From Myxococcota bacterium (GTDB lineage Bacteria > Myxococcota_C > UBA6777), in contig JAKLKB010000012.1 of the NCBI GenBank assembly GCA_023150835.1, positions 16,858 to 80,857 on the forward strand: DNA of 64,000 bases, read 5' to 3'. The position numbers and the translations under genes are program-made. This document shows positions 35,301-43,247 of the stretch, piece by piece. Every line of letters begins with the position of its first letter. Position 1 is the first letter of the stretch. The notes beneath the pieces are model-generated. The model saw nothing but the letters and a program-made list of their open reading frames with translations, was not told the origin of the DNA and did not search any database.

Positions 35301-36626
35301 TTGATCGATAATGGTTTTGAATTGATCGAAGGGTTGAGCGCCGACGACGGACCGACCGTTGACAAAGAAAGTGGGCGTTCCATTGGCTCCTTCACGTCGA
35401 GCTTGTGCAAGATCGGCATCGACATAAGCTTTGTATTTGCCGCTATCAAGGGCTTGTTGGAAGCGAGCGACATCAAGGCCGAGTTCTTTGGCCCATCGGA
35501 TGTAGTTGTCGCGGTTCAAGTTGCGGAAGTTGGCAAAGAGTTTGTCGTGATAAGGCCAGAACTTGCCTTGTTCGTGTGCAGCCATCGAAGCTTGCGCTGC
35601 GGAGTGTGCGTTGCGATGAAAAGGCAACGGAAGATGCTTGAACACCACGCGCACTTGGTTGCCGTAGGCTTTTTTCACTTCGCGGATGGTGCTTGCGCCA
35701 CGAGTGCAGAAGGGACATTCAAAGTCCGAAAACTCCACAATCGTCACTTTGGCGCTGGCTGGTCCCCATGTCGGGGCATTGCCGAGGGCGATCTGTTTGC
35801 GAGGGCCGGTAGGAGCGGCTTCTGGGCGCGGTTGAGGTTTTTGAGCGAGGCCTTTGCCAACCACTGCTTGATAAACACGGCTTTTAGGCGTCCCAGACGC
35901 GATCATCTTTTGCGCGGTGCTGACTTCTTGGTCGATGATCTGCTTGAAACGTGCGAAGGGTTGGGCTCCTACAAGAATGCGACCATTGATGAAGAAGGTA
36001 GGCGTCCCGCCTGCCCCCATCTGTTGGGCATAACGATCATCGGCATCGACGTAGGCTTTGTATTTGCCGCTATCAAGGGCTTTTTGGAAGCGAGCGACAT
36101 CAAGGCCGAGTTCTTGGGCCCATTTGAGGTAGTTGTCGCGGTTCAAGTTGCGAAAATTGGCGAAGAGTTTGTCGTGATAAGGCCAGAACTTACCTTGTTC
36201 GTGGGCAGCCATCGAGGCTTGTGCAGCGGAGTGAGCGTTGCGATGAAAGCTGAGCGGGCGATGGCGAAAAGCCACACGTACTTTGTCGCCGTACACCTTT
36301 TTCACCATATCGATGGTGTTTGCGCCACGGTTGCAAAAAGGACATTCAAAGTCCGAAAACTCAACGATCGTCACTAACGCATCTTTGGGTCCGAAGGATG
36401 GGGCGTTTCCAACCTTCACGTTGTAGCGCTGCACATCCCGTGCAACAGCGCCTTCTTGGCCGCCACCGCGACCTGTCTTGTCAGCTTGTCCTCTGGTTGC
36501 TTTGCGCTCTTTCGTCGGCATCAAGCCCGTGAGTTTGGCGTCTTCAACACCAAACCGGCCCAGCATGAATCCGAAGAAGAGGCCAGCCACCACACCGATG
36601 ATGAGACCTTGCTTCATACCGTTCAT
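32355..36626 (-). CDS. Poly-DsbA: membrane-anchored protein with seven tandem DsbA-like thioredoxin domains
   Basis: A 1,423-residue protein. One N-terminal membrane anchor (GLIIGVVAGLFFGFMLGRFG, residues 7-26) and a basic/Gly-rich stalk are followed by seven DsbA-type domains. The CPFC active sites start at residues 95, 304, 497, 688, 877, 1067 and 1256, a near-constant spacing of about 190. Every domain has VEFSDFECPFC, a conserved HRNA segment (FHQNA in domain 7), GKFW, FANFRNLN and the cis-Pro loop GTPTFF. I see no cysteine outside the 14 active-site ones. Linkers are Pro-rich. Domains fall into near-identical subgroups (1-2, 3 and 7, 4-6), implying recent duplication or conversion. Likely role: periplasmic thiol oxidase or isomerase. 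It follows a single-domain DsbA-like gene by 54 bp. Confidence 0.93.
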   Translation of the reverse strand: MNGMKQGLIIGVVAGLFFGFMLGRFGVEDAKLTGLMPTKERKATRGQADKTGRGGGQEGAVARDVQRYNVKVGNAPSFGPKDALVTIVEFSDFECPFCNRGANTIDMVKKVYGDKVRVAFRHRPLSFHRNAHSAAQASMAAHEQGKFWPYHDKLFANFRNLNRDNYLKWAQELGLDVARFQKALDSGKYKAYVDADDRYAQQMGAGGTPTFFINGRILVGAQPFARFKQIIDQEVSTAQKMIASGTPKSRVYQAVVGKGLAQKPQPRPEAAPTGPRKQIALGNAPTWGPASAKVTIVEFSDFECPFCTRGASTIREVKKAYGNQVRVVFKHLPLPFHRNAHSAAQASMAAHEQGKFWPYHDKLFANFRNLNRDNYIRWAKELGLDVARFQQALDSGKYKAYVDADLAQARREGANGTPTFFVNGRSVVGAQPFDQFKTIIDQELSGKGRTVRPSQPSVVIPSLNRLAAKNTIPLGNSPSFGPNNAPIVIVEFSDFECPFCSRGAATIEQIKKAYGNQVRVVFKHLPLPFHRNAHLAAQASMAAHAQGKFWPYHDKLFANFRNLNKENFVKWAQELGLNVERFQRELDGGTYKAVVDADLALARQYGANGTPTFFINGQSVVGAQPFDRFQQVINDILSGKAAPSAPTPAPQPSPAAAGARKKMVIGNAPTWGSANAKITIVEFSDFECPFCTRGAATIREVKKAYGDQVRVVFKHLPLSFHRNAKPAAVASMAAHRQGKFWEFHDKLFANFRNLNRDNYLKWAQEVGLDVERFKKDLDDPSLAKHVDADASYASSVGANGTPTFFINGFELGGAQPFFRFKQIIDAELAGKPIPGDAPQRPTPSAPPSKVDIKIGDAPAWGPADAKVTLVEFSDFECPFCSRGAATVEQLKKDYAGKIRVVFKHLPLSFHRNAKPAAVASMAAHRQGKFWQFHDKLFANFRNLNRDNYLKWAQEVGLDVERFKKDLDDPALARYVDADASYASSVGANGTPTFFINGHVLVGAQPIFRFKQMIDAALSGKPIPGAAAPQRPSQPEPEPIVKINLGDAPTLGPADAKVTIVEFSDFECPFCSRGAKTMDEIKKNYGDKVRVVFKHLPLPFHRNAKPAAIASMAAHRQGKFWQFHDKLFANFRNLNRDNYLKWAQEVGLDTARFKKDLDDPALAKYVDADASYASSVGANGTPTFFVNGLRVVGAQPYSRFKQVIDDVLAGKQLGRPAAPQPERPQAPPVVKVDAGKAPSFGPVNAPVTIVEFSDFECPFCSRGAATIEQIKKAYGGKVRVVFKHLPLPFHQNAHLAAQASMAAHEQGKFWEFHDKLFANFRNLNKENFVKWAQELGLDTARFQQALDSGKYKAYVEADLTQAREAGANGTPTFFINGRSVVGAQPFEQFKSVIDEELAKAGNAKPAPRLLRIDPRVLKGLRIPK

Positions 36627-36680
36627 CGTGGTTTTTTACCTTCTGTATAGGGGTGGGAGCAAAAAACAAAGAGAAATCGA

Positions 36681-37805
36681 TTATTTCCCTTGTTTGATCA
36701 GTTCGCTGTATACGTTTTCGGGTTTGATACCGCGCTGGAGCGCTGCGTCCGCGTCTTTGAGGGCGCGATTCGCCACGTCCAACGGGCTATCTTGCTCGCC
36801 CACAGGGTATCCGTTGATGTAAAAAGACGGAGTACCCGGGACGTTGATTTTTGTAGAAAGCTTGAGATCCTCTTGAACAGCGGTTGCGATGGCGGGATCT
36901 TTCAGGTCTTTTTGAAACTTCTCGACGTCCAGTTTGAGTTCTTTTGCGTAACGAACAAAGTCCTCCGCCTTGAGCTTTTCTTGATTTGCAAAGAGTTTGT
37001 CGTGGTACTCCCAAAACTTGCCTTGACGATGTGCAGCCATGGAGGCGATGGCAGCGGGCATTGCGTTTGGATGGAAGGACAGCGGAAGGTGGCGGTACGC
37101 CACACGGATGTTTTGCGCTCCGAACTGTTTTTGCAGCGCTTCCACTTGTTGATGGGCTTGTGCGCAATAAGGACATTCAAAGTCCGAAAAGATGACGATC
37201 GTGATCTTGGCGTTGGCGGGGCCTTTGATCGGTGCGCCATCGACGGGGATGGGGAGGGGCTTGTTGGCAGCGGCCTGTTTGGGAGCTTCTTGACCGACGC
37301 TGTCCAAGACTTTTTTGATCTCGTCTGCCGATTTGTTTTGTTTCACGGCATCCGCCACAAACTCCGCAACGCGCTGGATGCTTGGGCAAGTCTTGGAATC
37401 CGTTTGATAACAGCGCGCAAGGGTCTGGCCGCAACTGCAAGGATGCTTGAGCGTGTTTAGGATCTTCAATGCGAATTCTTGCTTTTCTTTGGAAAGCTCG
37501 GCCAAAGAAACACCTTGTAGATCAGAAGCCTTGAGCGCAGGTTGAGAGGCCGGAGCAGAAAGAACAGGCGCGCATCGCGCAGGGCTGGGTTCTTTCTGTG
37601 CTTTGGCCACCACTTCTCGACGGCGTGCTGGAGGACTTGCCGTAGGAACCGCATTGACCTGATGTGTGGGGTACAAAACGGGATACGCAGGGGGAGGAAT
37701 TAAGCCACCAAACCGACCGAACCACGCCCCAAACAGGAATGCCGCAAAGACCCAACCACTATAAAGAAACATTCGCTTTGAGCTCGAAAGAGCTTGCTCA
37801 CTCAT
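36681..37805 (-). CDS. DsbA-like thiol oxidoreductase with N-terminal anchor and extra cysteine cluster
   Basis: A 374-residue protein. The anchor (LYSGWVFAAFLFGAWFGRFGG, residues 14-34) resembles that of poly-DsbA, sharing FG, then GRFG. A Pro-rich stretch leads to a small module with HPCSCGQTLARC and KTCPSIQRVAEFV (Cys123, 125, 132, 140), loosely like a CcmH-type cysteine motif followed by helix. The DsbA domain has FSDFECPYC (Cys211, Cys214), HLPLSFHPNAMPAA, GKFWEYHDKLFAN and cis-Pro GTPSFYING. CPYC is also the DsbG dipeptide. It is first in the operon with poly-DsbA, with GGAGG before its ATG. The extra cysteines may form a relay; that is inference. Confidence 0.88.
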   Translation of the reverse strand: MSEQALSSSKRMFLYSGWVFAAFLFGAWFGRFGGLIPPPAYPVLYPTHQVNAVPTASPPARRREVVAKAQKEPSPARCAPVLSAPASQPALKASDLQGVSLAELSKEKQEFALKILNTLKHPCSCGQTLARCYQTDSKTCPSIQRVAEFVADAVKQNKSADEIKKVLDSVGQEAPKQAAANKPLPIPVDGAPIKGPANAKITIVIFSDFECPYCAQAHQQVEALQKQFGAQNIRVAYRHLPLSFHPNAMPAAIASMAAHRQGKFWEYHDKLFANQEKLKAEDFVRYAKELKLDVEKFQKDLKDPAIATAVQEDLKLSTKINVPGTPSFYINGYPVGEQDSPLDVANRALKDADAALQRGIKPENVYSELIKQGK

Positions 37806-38326
37806 CCAACGCCTCCGTAAACAACGATATCCCCAACGATAAAGGGATGTTGCAATGAATCGTGCGCCTACACCACCACGGGTTCCACCCGCACAAAAAT
37901 GAAGAGCCTGTTTGCATAACTGAATTAAAGCCCATCGTCAACCCCAAACCGCAAGCCCTCACACTCTATTCCGTTAGGTCGGTGGATTCTCGAACAGACG
38001 AAAGAAACGTTTGGCGCACCAAGCCTCACGACACCGCCGCTTGAAGTGGGGGCAAACGCGGCTTTTTTTGTCCACTACACGACCCCTATCCTATTGACAT
38101 CGTGATGCGGCCCCCTATGATGCGGCACAAGAACAGAAAAACATCTGCAAGTGTCTTTGATTTTCTTTTTCGATCAAGCAGATAGGATTCTATTGCGTTC
38201 CTTTCCTGCGTTGATGAGCCTTGCGTGTTTTGCTTGGATCTTTGATAACGTGCCAAGAGGAAAGGGTGCGTATTCTTTTTTTGTGGAACTGCGCACGAGC
38301 GCATGGTGTTTGGTGCAGGAGAAGAC
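37806..38326. other. Divergent intergenic region between the DsbA and lipoprotein operons
   Basis: No gene seen. It holds a strong plus-strand promoter candidate at 38094. Promoters for the leftward DsbA operon should lie in 37810-38000 but none is clear by eye. Confidence 0.5.
38094..38121 (+). promoter_or_regulatory. Strong sigma-70-type promoter candidate
   Basis: A consensus TTGACA and a near-consensus TATGAT are separated by 16 bases, about 200 bp upstream of the three-gene envelope operon starting at 38327. Confidence 0.65.
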
Positions 38327-39649
38327 ATGGACTTCCGAAAGATTGGGTTCGCTCTAGGAACTGCGGCGTTTGTCGTATTTGTCGCACTTGCAGGCGCTTG
38401 TGGCCCCGGCAAAGAAGGCGCACGCTGCCAAGCCACAAAAGAGTGCGACACGGGCCTTCGCTGTGTCGACTTTGTGTGTAAGGCCTCTCTTCCTCAGCCT
38501 GAAAAAACGCTCGAAGAAGCCAGCGCAGACGCCGAACCCATCGGCGAGATCGCAACAGACGCCTCTCCCGAAGAAGCTATCTCCAACCCCGAAGAAGCTA
38601 TCTCCAACCCCGAAGAAGCTGTCTCCAACCCCGAAGAAGCTATCTCCAACCCCGAAGAAGCTGTCTCCAACCCCGAAGAATCCGTCTCCAATCCTGAACC
38701 CCAACCCGAATCAAACCCCGAATCTTCGACGGGTCCGACCCTTTATGATCTCCTTGATCCGACATCTTCACAAATCGGTCAAGAAGGCGCGACGGTCGAG
38801 ATCAGCCAAGTCGTGATGATGTCGCCTGCCTCCCGACTGGCCGCCACATTGGATCTGTTCTTTGTTCAAGAACCCCAAGCACGCCAAGGAAGCTACCGTT
38901 ATGGCGGGATCGCAGTCGTTTTTGAACGCGACAAGATCCAGATCGGCACCCTCTCTGTGGGTTCGCGGATCGCGATCAAAGGCCGTTTTACGCGGTACCG
39001 AACGGTAGATTGGGCGGCCAACTGTACAACGGACGCCGATTGTACAAACGCCCAGAAGAACCGATGTTCCGATGTTTACGACAAAAAAACATCCAGCGTC
39101 GTCAAGCGATGCGCAACGGCCCAGTCCGTTCCACAGATCGAACTGAGCCAAACCCCAAGTGTTGTCGGCGCAGGCCCCGTCCCTGCTCCCGAAGAAGTCA
39201 AAACTTCTGACATCAACAAAGATGGCACAACCGCCCAAGCCTACCTTGGCGTTTACCTCGAAGTCAAACAAGTCCAAGTGACGAACAAAAACCCCGATGA
39301 TCCCAGTGATTTCGGCGAATTTCTGGTCGCCCCCACCAACAACCTCAACGAAACCCTTCGTATCGACGATCAGATCAACACCATCGCCTACACAGGAGCC
39401 AAGTTCTGCGGATGCGGCACAGGCAACCAACCTGACAACACCTACTGCTTGCCGGGCGACACCTGCCAGTGCGTGGGAGCGCAAGTCTGCGGTGGAACCA
39501 AGCGCGGCTGTTGTTTTGCGCAAGGAACACAACCCTCCCAAGACACCCGCTCACAAGGCGATACCTTTGCGTCGATCCGTGGAGTTCTTTATTTCAGTTT
39601 CAACAACTACAAGTTGCTTCCGCGCATTCCCACCGATATGCAAAAGTGA
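38327..39649 (+). CDS. Exported Cys-containing protein with heptad repeats (lipoprotein-like)
   Basis: A 440-residue protein. The signal (IGFALGTAAFVVFVALAGAC) ends at Cys25, although the residue at -3 is Ala rather than Leu, so lipidation is likely but not certain. A short cysteine module (CQATKECDTGLRCVDFVC) and six heptads of EEAISNP/EEAVSNP type lead to a strand-rich domain (ATVEISQVVMMSP, LDLFFVQEP, GGIAVVFE, IAIKGRFTRY). That domain reads like an OB-fold of exported nuclease-associated proteins. A C-terminal cysteine-rich insert (FCGCGTGNQ, CQCVGAQVCGGTKRGCC) follows. Function unknown. AGGAG supports the start. First gene of the operon. Confidence 0.78.
   Translation: MDFRKIGFALGTAAFVVFVALAGACGPGKEGARCQATKECDTGLRCVDFVCKASLPQPEKTLEEASADAEPIGEIATDASPEEAISNPEEAISNPEEAVSNPEEAISNPEEAVSNPEESVSNPEPQPESNPESSTGPTLYDLLDPTSSQIGQEGATVEISQVVMMSPASRLAATLDLFFVQEPQARQGSYRYGGIAVVFERDKIQIGTLSVGSRIAIKGRFTRYRTVDWAANCTTDADCTNAQKNRCSDVYDKKTSSVVKRCATAQSVPQIELSQTPSVVGAGPVPAPEEVKTSDINKDGTTAQAYLGVYLEVKQVQVTNKNPDDPSDFGEFLVAPTNNLNETLRIDDQINTIAYTGAKFCGCGTGNQPDNTYCLPGDTCQCVGAQVCGGTKRGCCFAQGTQPSQDTRSQGDTFASIRGVLYFSFNNYKLLPRIPTDMQK
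38570..38695 (+). repeat. 21-bp in-frame tandem repeat (six copies)
   Basis: Six units of GAAGAAGCTATCTCCAACCC plus one C, with Ile/Val alternation (GCTATC or GCTGTC) and a last diverged unit. They encode EEAISNP-type heptads forming an acidic linker. Confidence 0.93.
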
Positions 39650-39700
39650 CCAACCTTCGGCTCCAAACAGCTCACAAAAAAATGGACTAGGATCGTAACG

Positions 39701-41356
39701 ATGCGAAGATTGTTTTGTTTTTGGATGGGGGTGATGGCGATCGCGAGCGCGGCATGCTACTCACCCGTCGAACCGCCCACCATCTCGGGGGATTTTGTCA
39801 TAAGCCTGTCTTTCCAACAAAATCCCGATCTTGGAAAAAGCGCCGATAAACCCCGACCTGTAGCGCGCTTGGGCGAGATCGCTCAAATCGACATCCAAGC
39901 CCGCAAGCTCGCCCCCGACGGAACCGCCTCCAACAACGACGCCTATGATGGCTATATCTGCCTGTATTCTTCGCGTGGTTTGCTCGAAGGTACGGGAAAA
40001 GCCGTCAAGTTGTCAAATGGCCGCGCCCAAGTCCCCCTGCGCATCCGTCTGGCTTTTGGAAAGGTCACGCTGTGGGTGGGCGAAGTCAAAGATGATCCCA
40101 CCAACCCCGGCCCAAACGGCGTACCGATCTGCCCTGACAATGCCAACCCACAAGACAAAACTCGCCCATCTGTCGGACAATCGGGATCTTCTGCCCCGAT
40201 CTTTTACCAGCTCCTCAGCGTCGCCGATCTCCAAGAAACAGACGCCAGTTCGGGCGATTCCCCGCTCTACAAACGCCAAGCCGTGTTGGGGAGTGGAAAG
40301 ATGGTTGTCACAGCCGTCACCAACAACGGCTTTTATATCAGCGACATGAACGCCGTCGCCACGGGCTTAAAGTATGCCTCCGCCTTTATCTTCACATTCT
40401 CCGCCCCCAACCTCGCCTTTGAAGATGGCGAAGCTCCCCGCCTGCTCGAAGTCGGCGAACTGATCCATTGCATACAAGGCGGTGTTGACGAGTTCAGCGG
40501 TCATACCCAACTCACCTTTCCCAGCTTTACACCCATCTGGAAAACCTCCACCCCCGAATGCGGAAAACCCCCACCCCAAGGCAAAAATGAGATCCAACGT
40601 ATCCCCGTCGATCAACTTCCGCCACCGATCGAGATCGCTTCGGATATCTTGTGGACGCGATCCAAAATGGAACCCTACGAATCCGCGATCGTCGAAGTCA
40701 AAAACACCGTCGCGATCCCCTTTTCTCAAAGCCAAGACGGATGGCAAGAATTCCGCCAGTGGCCTGTCTTGATGGTCGAAGCGGATCGTCCCGAAGATCG
40801 CGCAGCATGTGAGAACTACATCCGCACCGAATTGATGCTCCACAACGATCCAGCCAAAAACGATCTCGCCAAAAGCACCTACCGTACGGGCCTCAAAGCT
40901 TGCTTCGACGCACGAAAACCCGCCGAAGATGCTTGCACCAAAACCCGCAGCACCTGCACCAAAGAGGCAACCGCTTGTGAAGCCGATCTCACCGCCTGTA
41001 AACAAAAAGTGGTCGACACTTGGTACACTTGCTTTTTTGATGAACGCTTCCGAACCACCGAACCCAAGGGACTTTTCCCTCGCCTCGAAGCCTTTACCCC
41101 CCAAGGCGCTCAGGCTCCTGCCGTCTGTCGTTATGGGATCATGCTTGTGATCTCGAACGCCACCGTCCCCGAGTTGGATGTCACCACCCAAGAACACCTC
41201 ACCCGTCGTTTTACACGGATTCGCGGTGTCCTCCAGCAAACCAAAGCCAGTTCCTACTACGGACTCGTCAACGATCAATATCCCGATGAACTCTCAAACA
41301 ACGGCTATGTGATCTTGGTCCGAAACAGCGACGATATCGTCGTTGAGAAAAAATAG
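39701..41356 (+). CDS. Exported protein of unknown function, operon partner
   Basis: A 551-residue protein with signal MRRLFCFWMGVMAIASAAC; Cys19 could be lipidated, but the lipobox is weak. An N-terminal Ig-like region (FVISLSFQQNP to VTLWVGEVKDD) is followed by a segment like the upstream gene's strand-rich domain (KMVVTAVTNNGFYISDM ... YASAFIFTFSAP ... LLEVGELIHCIQGGVDEF ... TQLTF). It may therefore be a second OB-like module. A helical cysteine hairpin (CTKTRSTCTKEATACEADLTAC in two parts) follows. It starts 51 bp after the first gene, in one operon with it. Confidence 0.72.
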   Translation: MRRLFCFWMGVMAIASAACYSPVEPPTISGDFVISLSFQQNPDLGKSADKPRPVARLGEIAQIDIQARKLAPDGTASNNDAYDGYICLYSSRGLLEGTGKAVKLSNGRAQVPLRIRLAFGKVTLWVGEVKDDPTNPGPNGVPICPDNANPQDKTRPSVGQSGSSAPIFYQLLSVADLQETDASSGDSPLYKRQAVLGSGKMVVTAVTNNGFYISDMNAVATGLKYASAFIFTFSAPNLAFEDGEAPRLLEVGELIHCIQGGVDEFSGHTQLTFPSFTPIWKTSTPECGKPPPQGKNEIQRIPVDQLPPPIEIASDILWTRSKMEPYESAIVEVKNTVAIPFSQSQDGWQEFRQWPVLMVEADRPEDRAACENYIRTELMLHNDPAKNDLAKSTYRTGLKACFDARKPAEDACTKTRSTCTKEATACEADLTACKQKVVDTWYTCFFDERFRTTEPKGLFPRLEAFTPQGAQAPAVCRYGIMLVISNATVPELDVTTQEHLTRRFTRIRGVLQQTKASSYYGLVNDQYPDELSNNGYVILVRNSDDIVVEKK

Positions 41357-41497
41357 AACCGTCAACGCGATCGGGCCGACCAGCGGCCTTTTTCGATGCT
41401 GTCGTTGCTCCGCAAGCCTCCCCGTGTGCAGCGTTGGTCATGCGCGCACAACACATCACTTTACAGATCAACTGAACCCCTCAAAGGACCGTAGAAG

Positions 41498-43123
41498 ATG
41501 GACCGTCGGATGCAAAAAAACTGTTGGATACTCTCGTGCCTTTTCTTGTGCTTGATCAGCTCGCTCTCTCCGATGCACGCCCAAGCTGGCGACTTTATGG
41601 ATACACGTATCACCTTTGCGCTTTCGGACGACAACCTGTTGCTCGGCCCCGGCCTCAGCAACCCCTCAAGCCCCTCCACCAGCTTCGTCCCGGGCGCACG
41701 TAGCGTCCTCTTCTTCGACAACTACAACAAACGCGACTCGGGCTTTGAATCGCTCTCCCATGTCGCGTTGTACAAAGAGATGCCGTCCTTTTTCAAAGGG
41801 CTTACGACTGCGGCTGCGTTGGTTGTGCGGATGGATTATTTCCTCGAACGTCGCGAGTTTCGCTTGACTGACGCAGGAAGCTACATCCGCACCACCTACT
41901 TCTTCAACCCCGAAGACGCCACCGCCAAAGAAAAACCCAAACTGCGCCGAAACCTCGATATCGTCGCCTTCCCGCTCAGTTCGGATCGTTTTCGGATGGG
42001 TTATAGTTTTCGGATCTCTTGGGGAGGAGACTTCACCTTCCCTCGCCGCTCGATCAAAAGCCCCGTCCCGGGTGTGAAAGCTCAACTAAACTACGATTTC
42101 TCCGAATCTGCGGGACTTTCTATCTTTCTCGGCGGCAAAACTGTGTTGCTCCAACAGCTCATCACCCGCGAACAGATCGAAGAAGAAGTCGGCTACGGAA
42201 TCTTGGGTGGTTTCGCCTTGCGTCTCGGCCAATTTTCATGGGAAGGCGGCGGCGCTTTTTTCAACAAAGGCACCTTCTTTAACCCCACCGTCAAAGCCGA
42301 ACCCATCTACTTTTACGGCGGTTCGACACAGATATCCTACGCGATGGGCATCCCAGTAGGCGTCTCGATGGACTTTGCGCTGTATCGAAACGATCCGCTC
42401 AAACCACAAAAATTCTTCAAACCCGAACAATACGTCCCCGGCAAGTTTAGTTTCATGGTCGCCGCCGAAGCCTCGGTGGTTGCGAACCTTTTGGAAAACC
42501 CCGACCCCGCCCAAGTCGGTGGGATCGTCCCCCAAGTCGGCATCGCAGCCGACCTCAACTTTCGCATGAAATACGGCTATTGGCGGATGCACCTTGATGT
42601 GATGTACCGCGATCTTTCTTTCATCTTGCAAAACGTCCCCGGCTTTGTTCCCTTCCAAGCCTTCGCAAACGATCAAGTCCAAACACCCGAATTCTTCGCA
42701 GCCTTGGGTGTAGATTATCACATCGCCCCCGCTCACCTGACCTTGGGGCTGATCGTCGGTCTTCAAATCCCCTCGACCTTCCGAGGCGTCATCCCCAAAG
42801 AACTCACCGGACAAGTCCCCGTCGGCAGCACCACAGGCCAACAGATCGTCGTCGTGCGCGGTGAAGGCGACTTTGTCCTTCTCCCAACCGTCGATGCTGC
42901 CGGAAACAAAGTCGAGATCATCCCGATCGTCAGCGCAAAACTGACCTTCAAATGGCAACTCAGCGAGTTTATGGCCATCATCGGCGACGTGTTGTTCAGC
43001 TTTGACAGCAACGAAACACGCCTCGAACGCGCCCAATACACGGGCGATGGAACGGTTGTCAGCCGCGTGTTTGTCGATCCGATCCGCCTCGGCTTCAATC
43101 TCATGGGACAAGCCCGCTTCTAA
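41498..43123 (+). CDS. Predicted outer-membrane beta-barrel protein
   Basis: A 541-residue protein with a clear signal peptide (WILSCLFLCLISSLSPMHAQA) and no lipobox. The body consists of amphipathic strands (FRMGYSFRISWGGDFTF, GLSIFLGGKTVLL, FSWEGGGAFF) and ends in NLMGQARF with a terminal Phe, the usual barrel-insertion signal. Family unknown. It is the last gene of the operon, so the two upstream exported proteins are plausible periplasmic or surface partners. Confidence 0.72.
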   Translation: MDRRMQKNCWILSCLFLCLISSLSPMHAQAGDFMDTRITFALSDDNLLLGPGLSNPSSPSTSFVPGARSVLFFDNYNKRDSGFESLSHVALYKEMPSFFKGLTTAAALVVRMDYFLERREFRLTDAGSYIRTTYFFNPEDATAKEKPKLRRNLDIVAFPLSSDRFRMGYSFRISWGGDFTFPRRSIKSPVPGVKAQLNYDFSESAGLSIFLGGKTVLLQQLITREQIEEEVGYGILGGFALRLGQFSWEGGGAFFNKGTFFNPTVKAEPIYFYGGSTQISYAMGIPVGVSMDFALYRNDPLKPQKFFKPEQYVPGKFSFMVAAEASVVANLLENPDPAQVGGIVPQVGIAADLNFRMKYGYWRMHLDVMYRDLSFILQNVPGFVPFQAFANDQVQTPEFFAALGVDYHIAPAHLTLGLIVGLQIPSTFRGVIPKELTGQVPVGSTTGQQIVVVRGEGDFVLLPTVDAAGNKVEIIPIVSAKLTFKWQLSEFMAIIGDVLFSFDSNETRLERAQYTGDGTVVSRVFVDPIRLGFNLMGQARF

Positions 43124-43136
43124 TCTCCACAACAGC

Positions 43137-43247
43137 CGCAGGGGACGCGGCCTTGATGGTTAGAGTGCTTGGTCGCAGGGGACACGGCCTTGATGGTTAG
43201 AGTGCTTGGTCGCAGGGGACGCGGCCTTGACGGTTAGAGTGCTTGGC
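43137..43247. repeat. 37-bp tandem repeat across the stop codon of the ATP-grasp gene
   Basis: Three units (43137-43173, 43174-43210, 43211-43247) beginning CGCAGGGGACGCGGCCTTGA. The last unit contains the gene's final codons and stop (minus strand CAAGCACTCTAA). The other two repeat that end past the gene. Confidence 0.95.
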
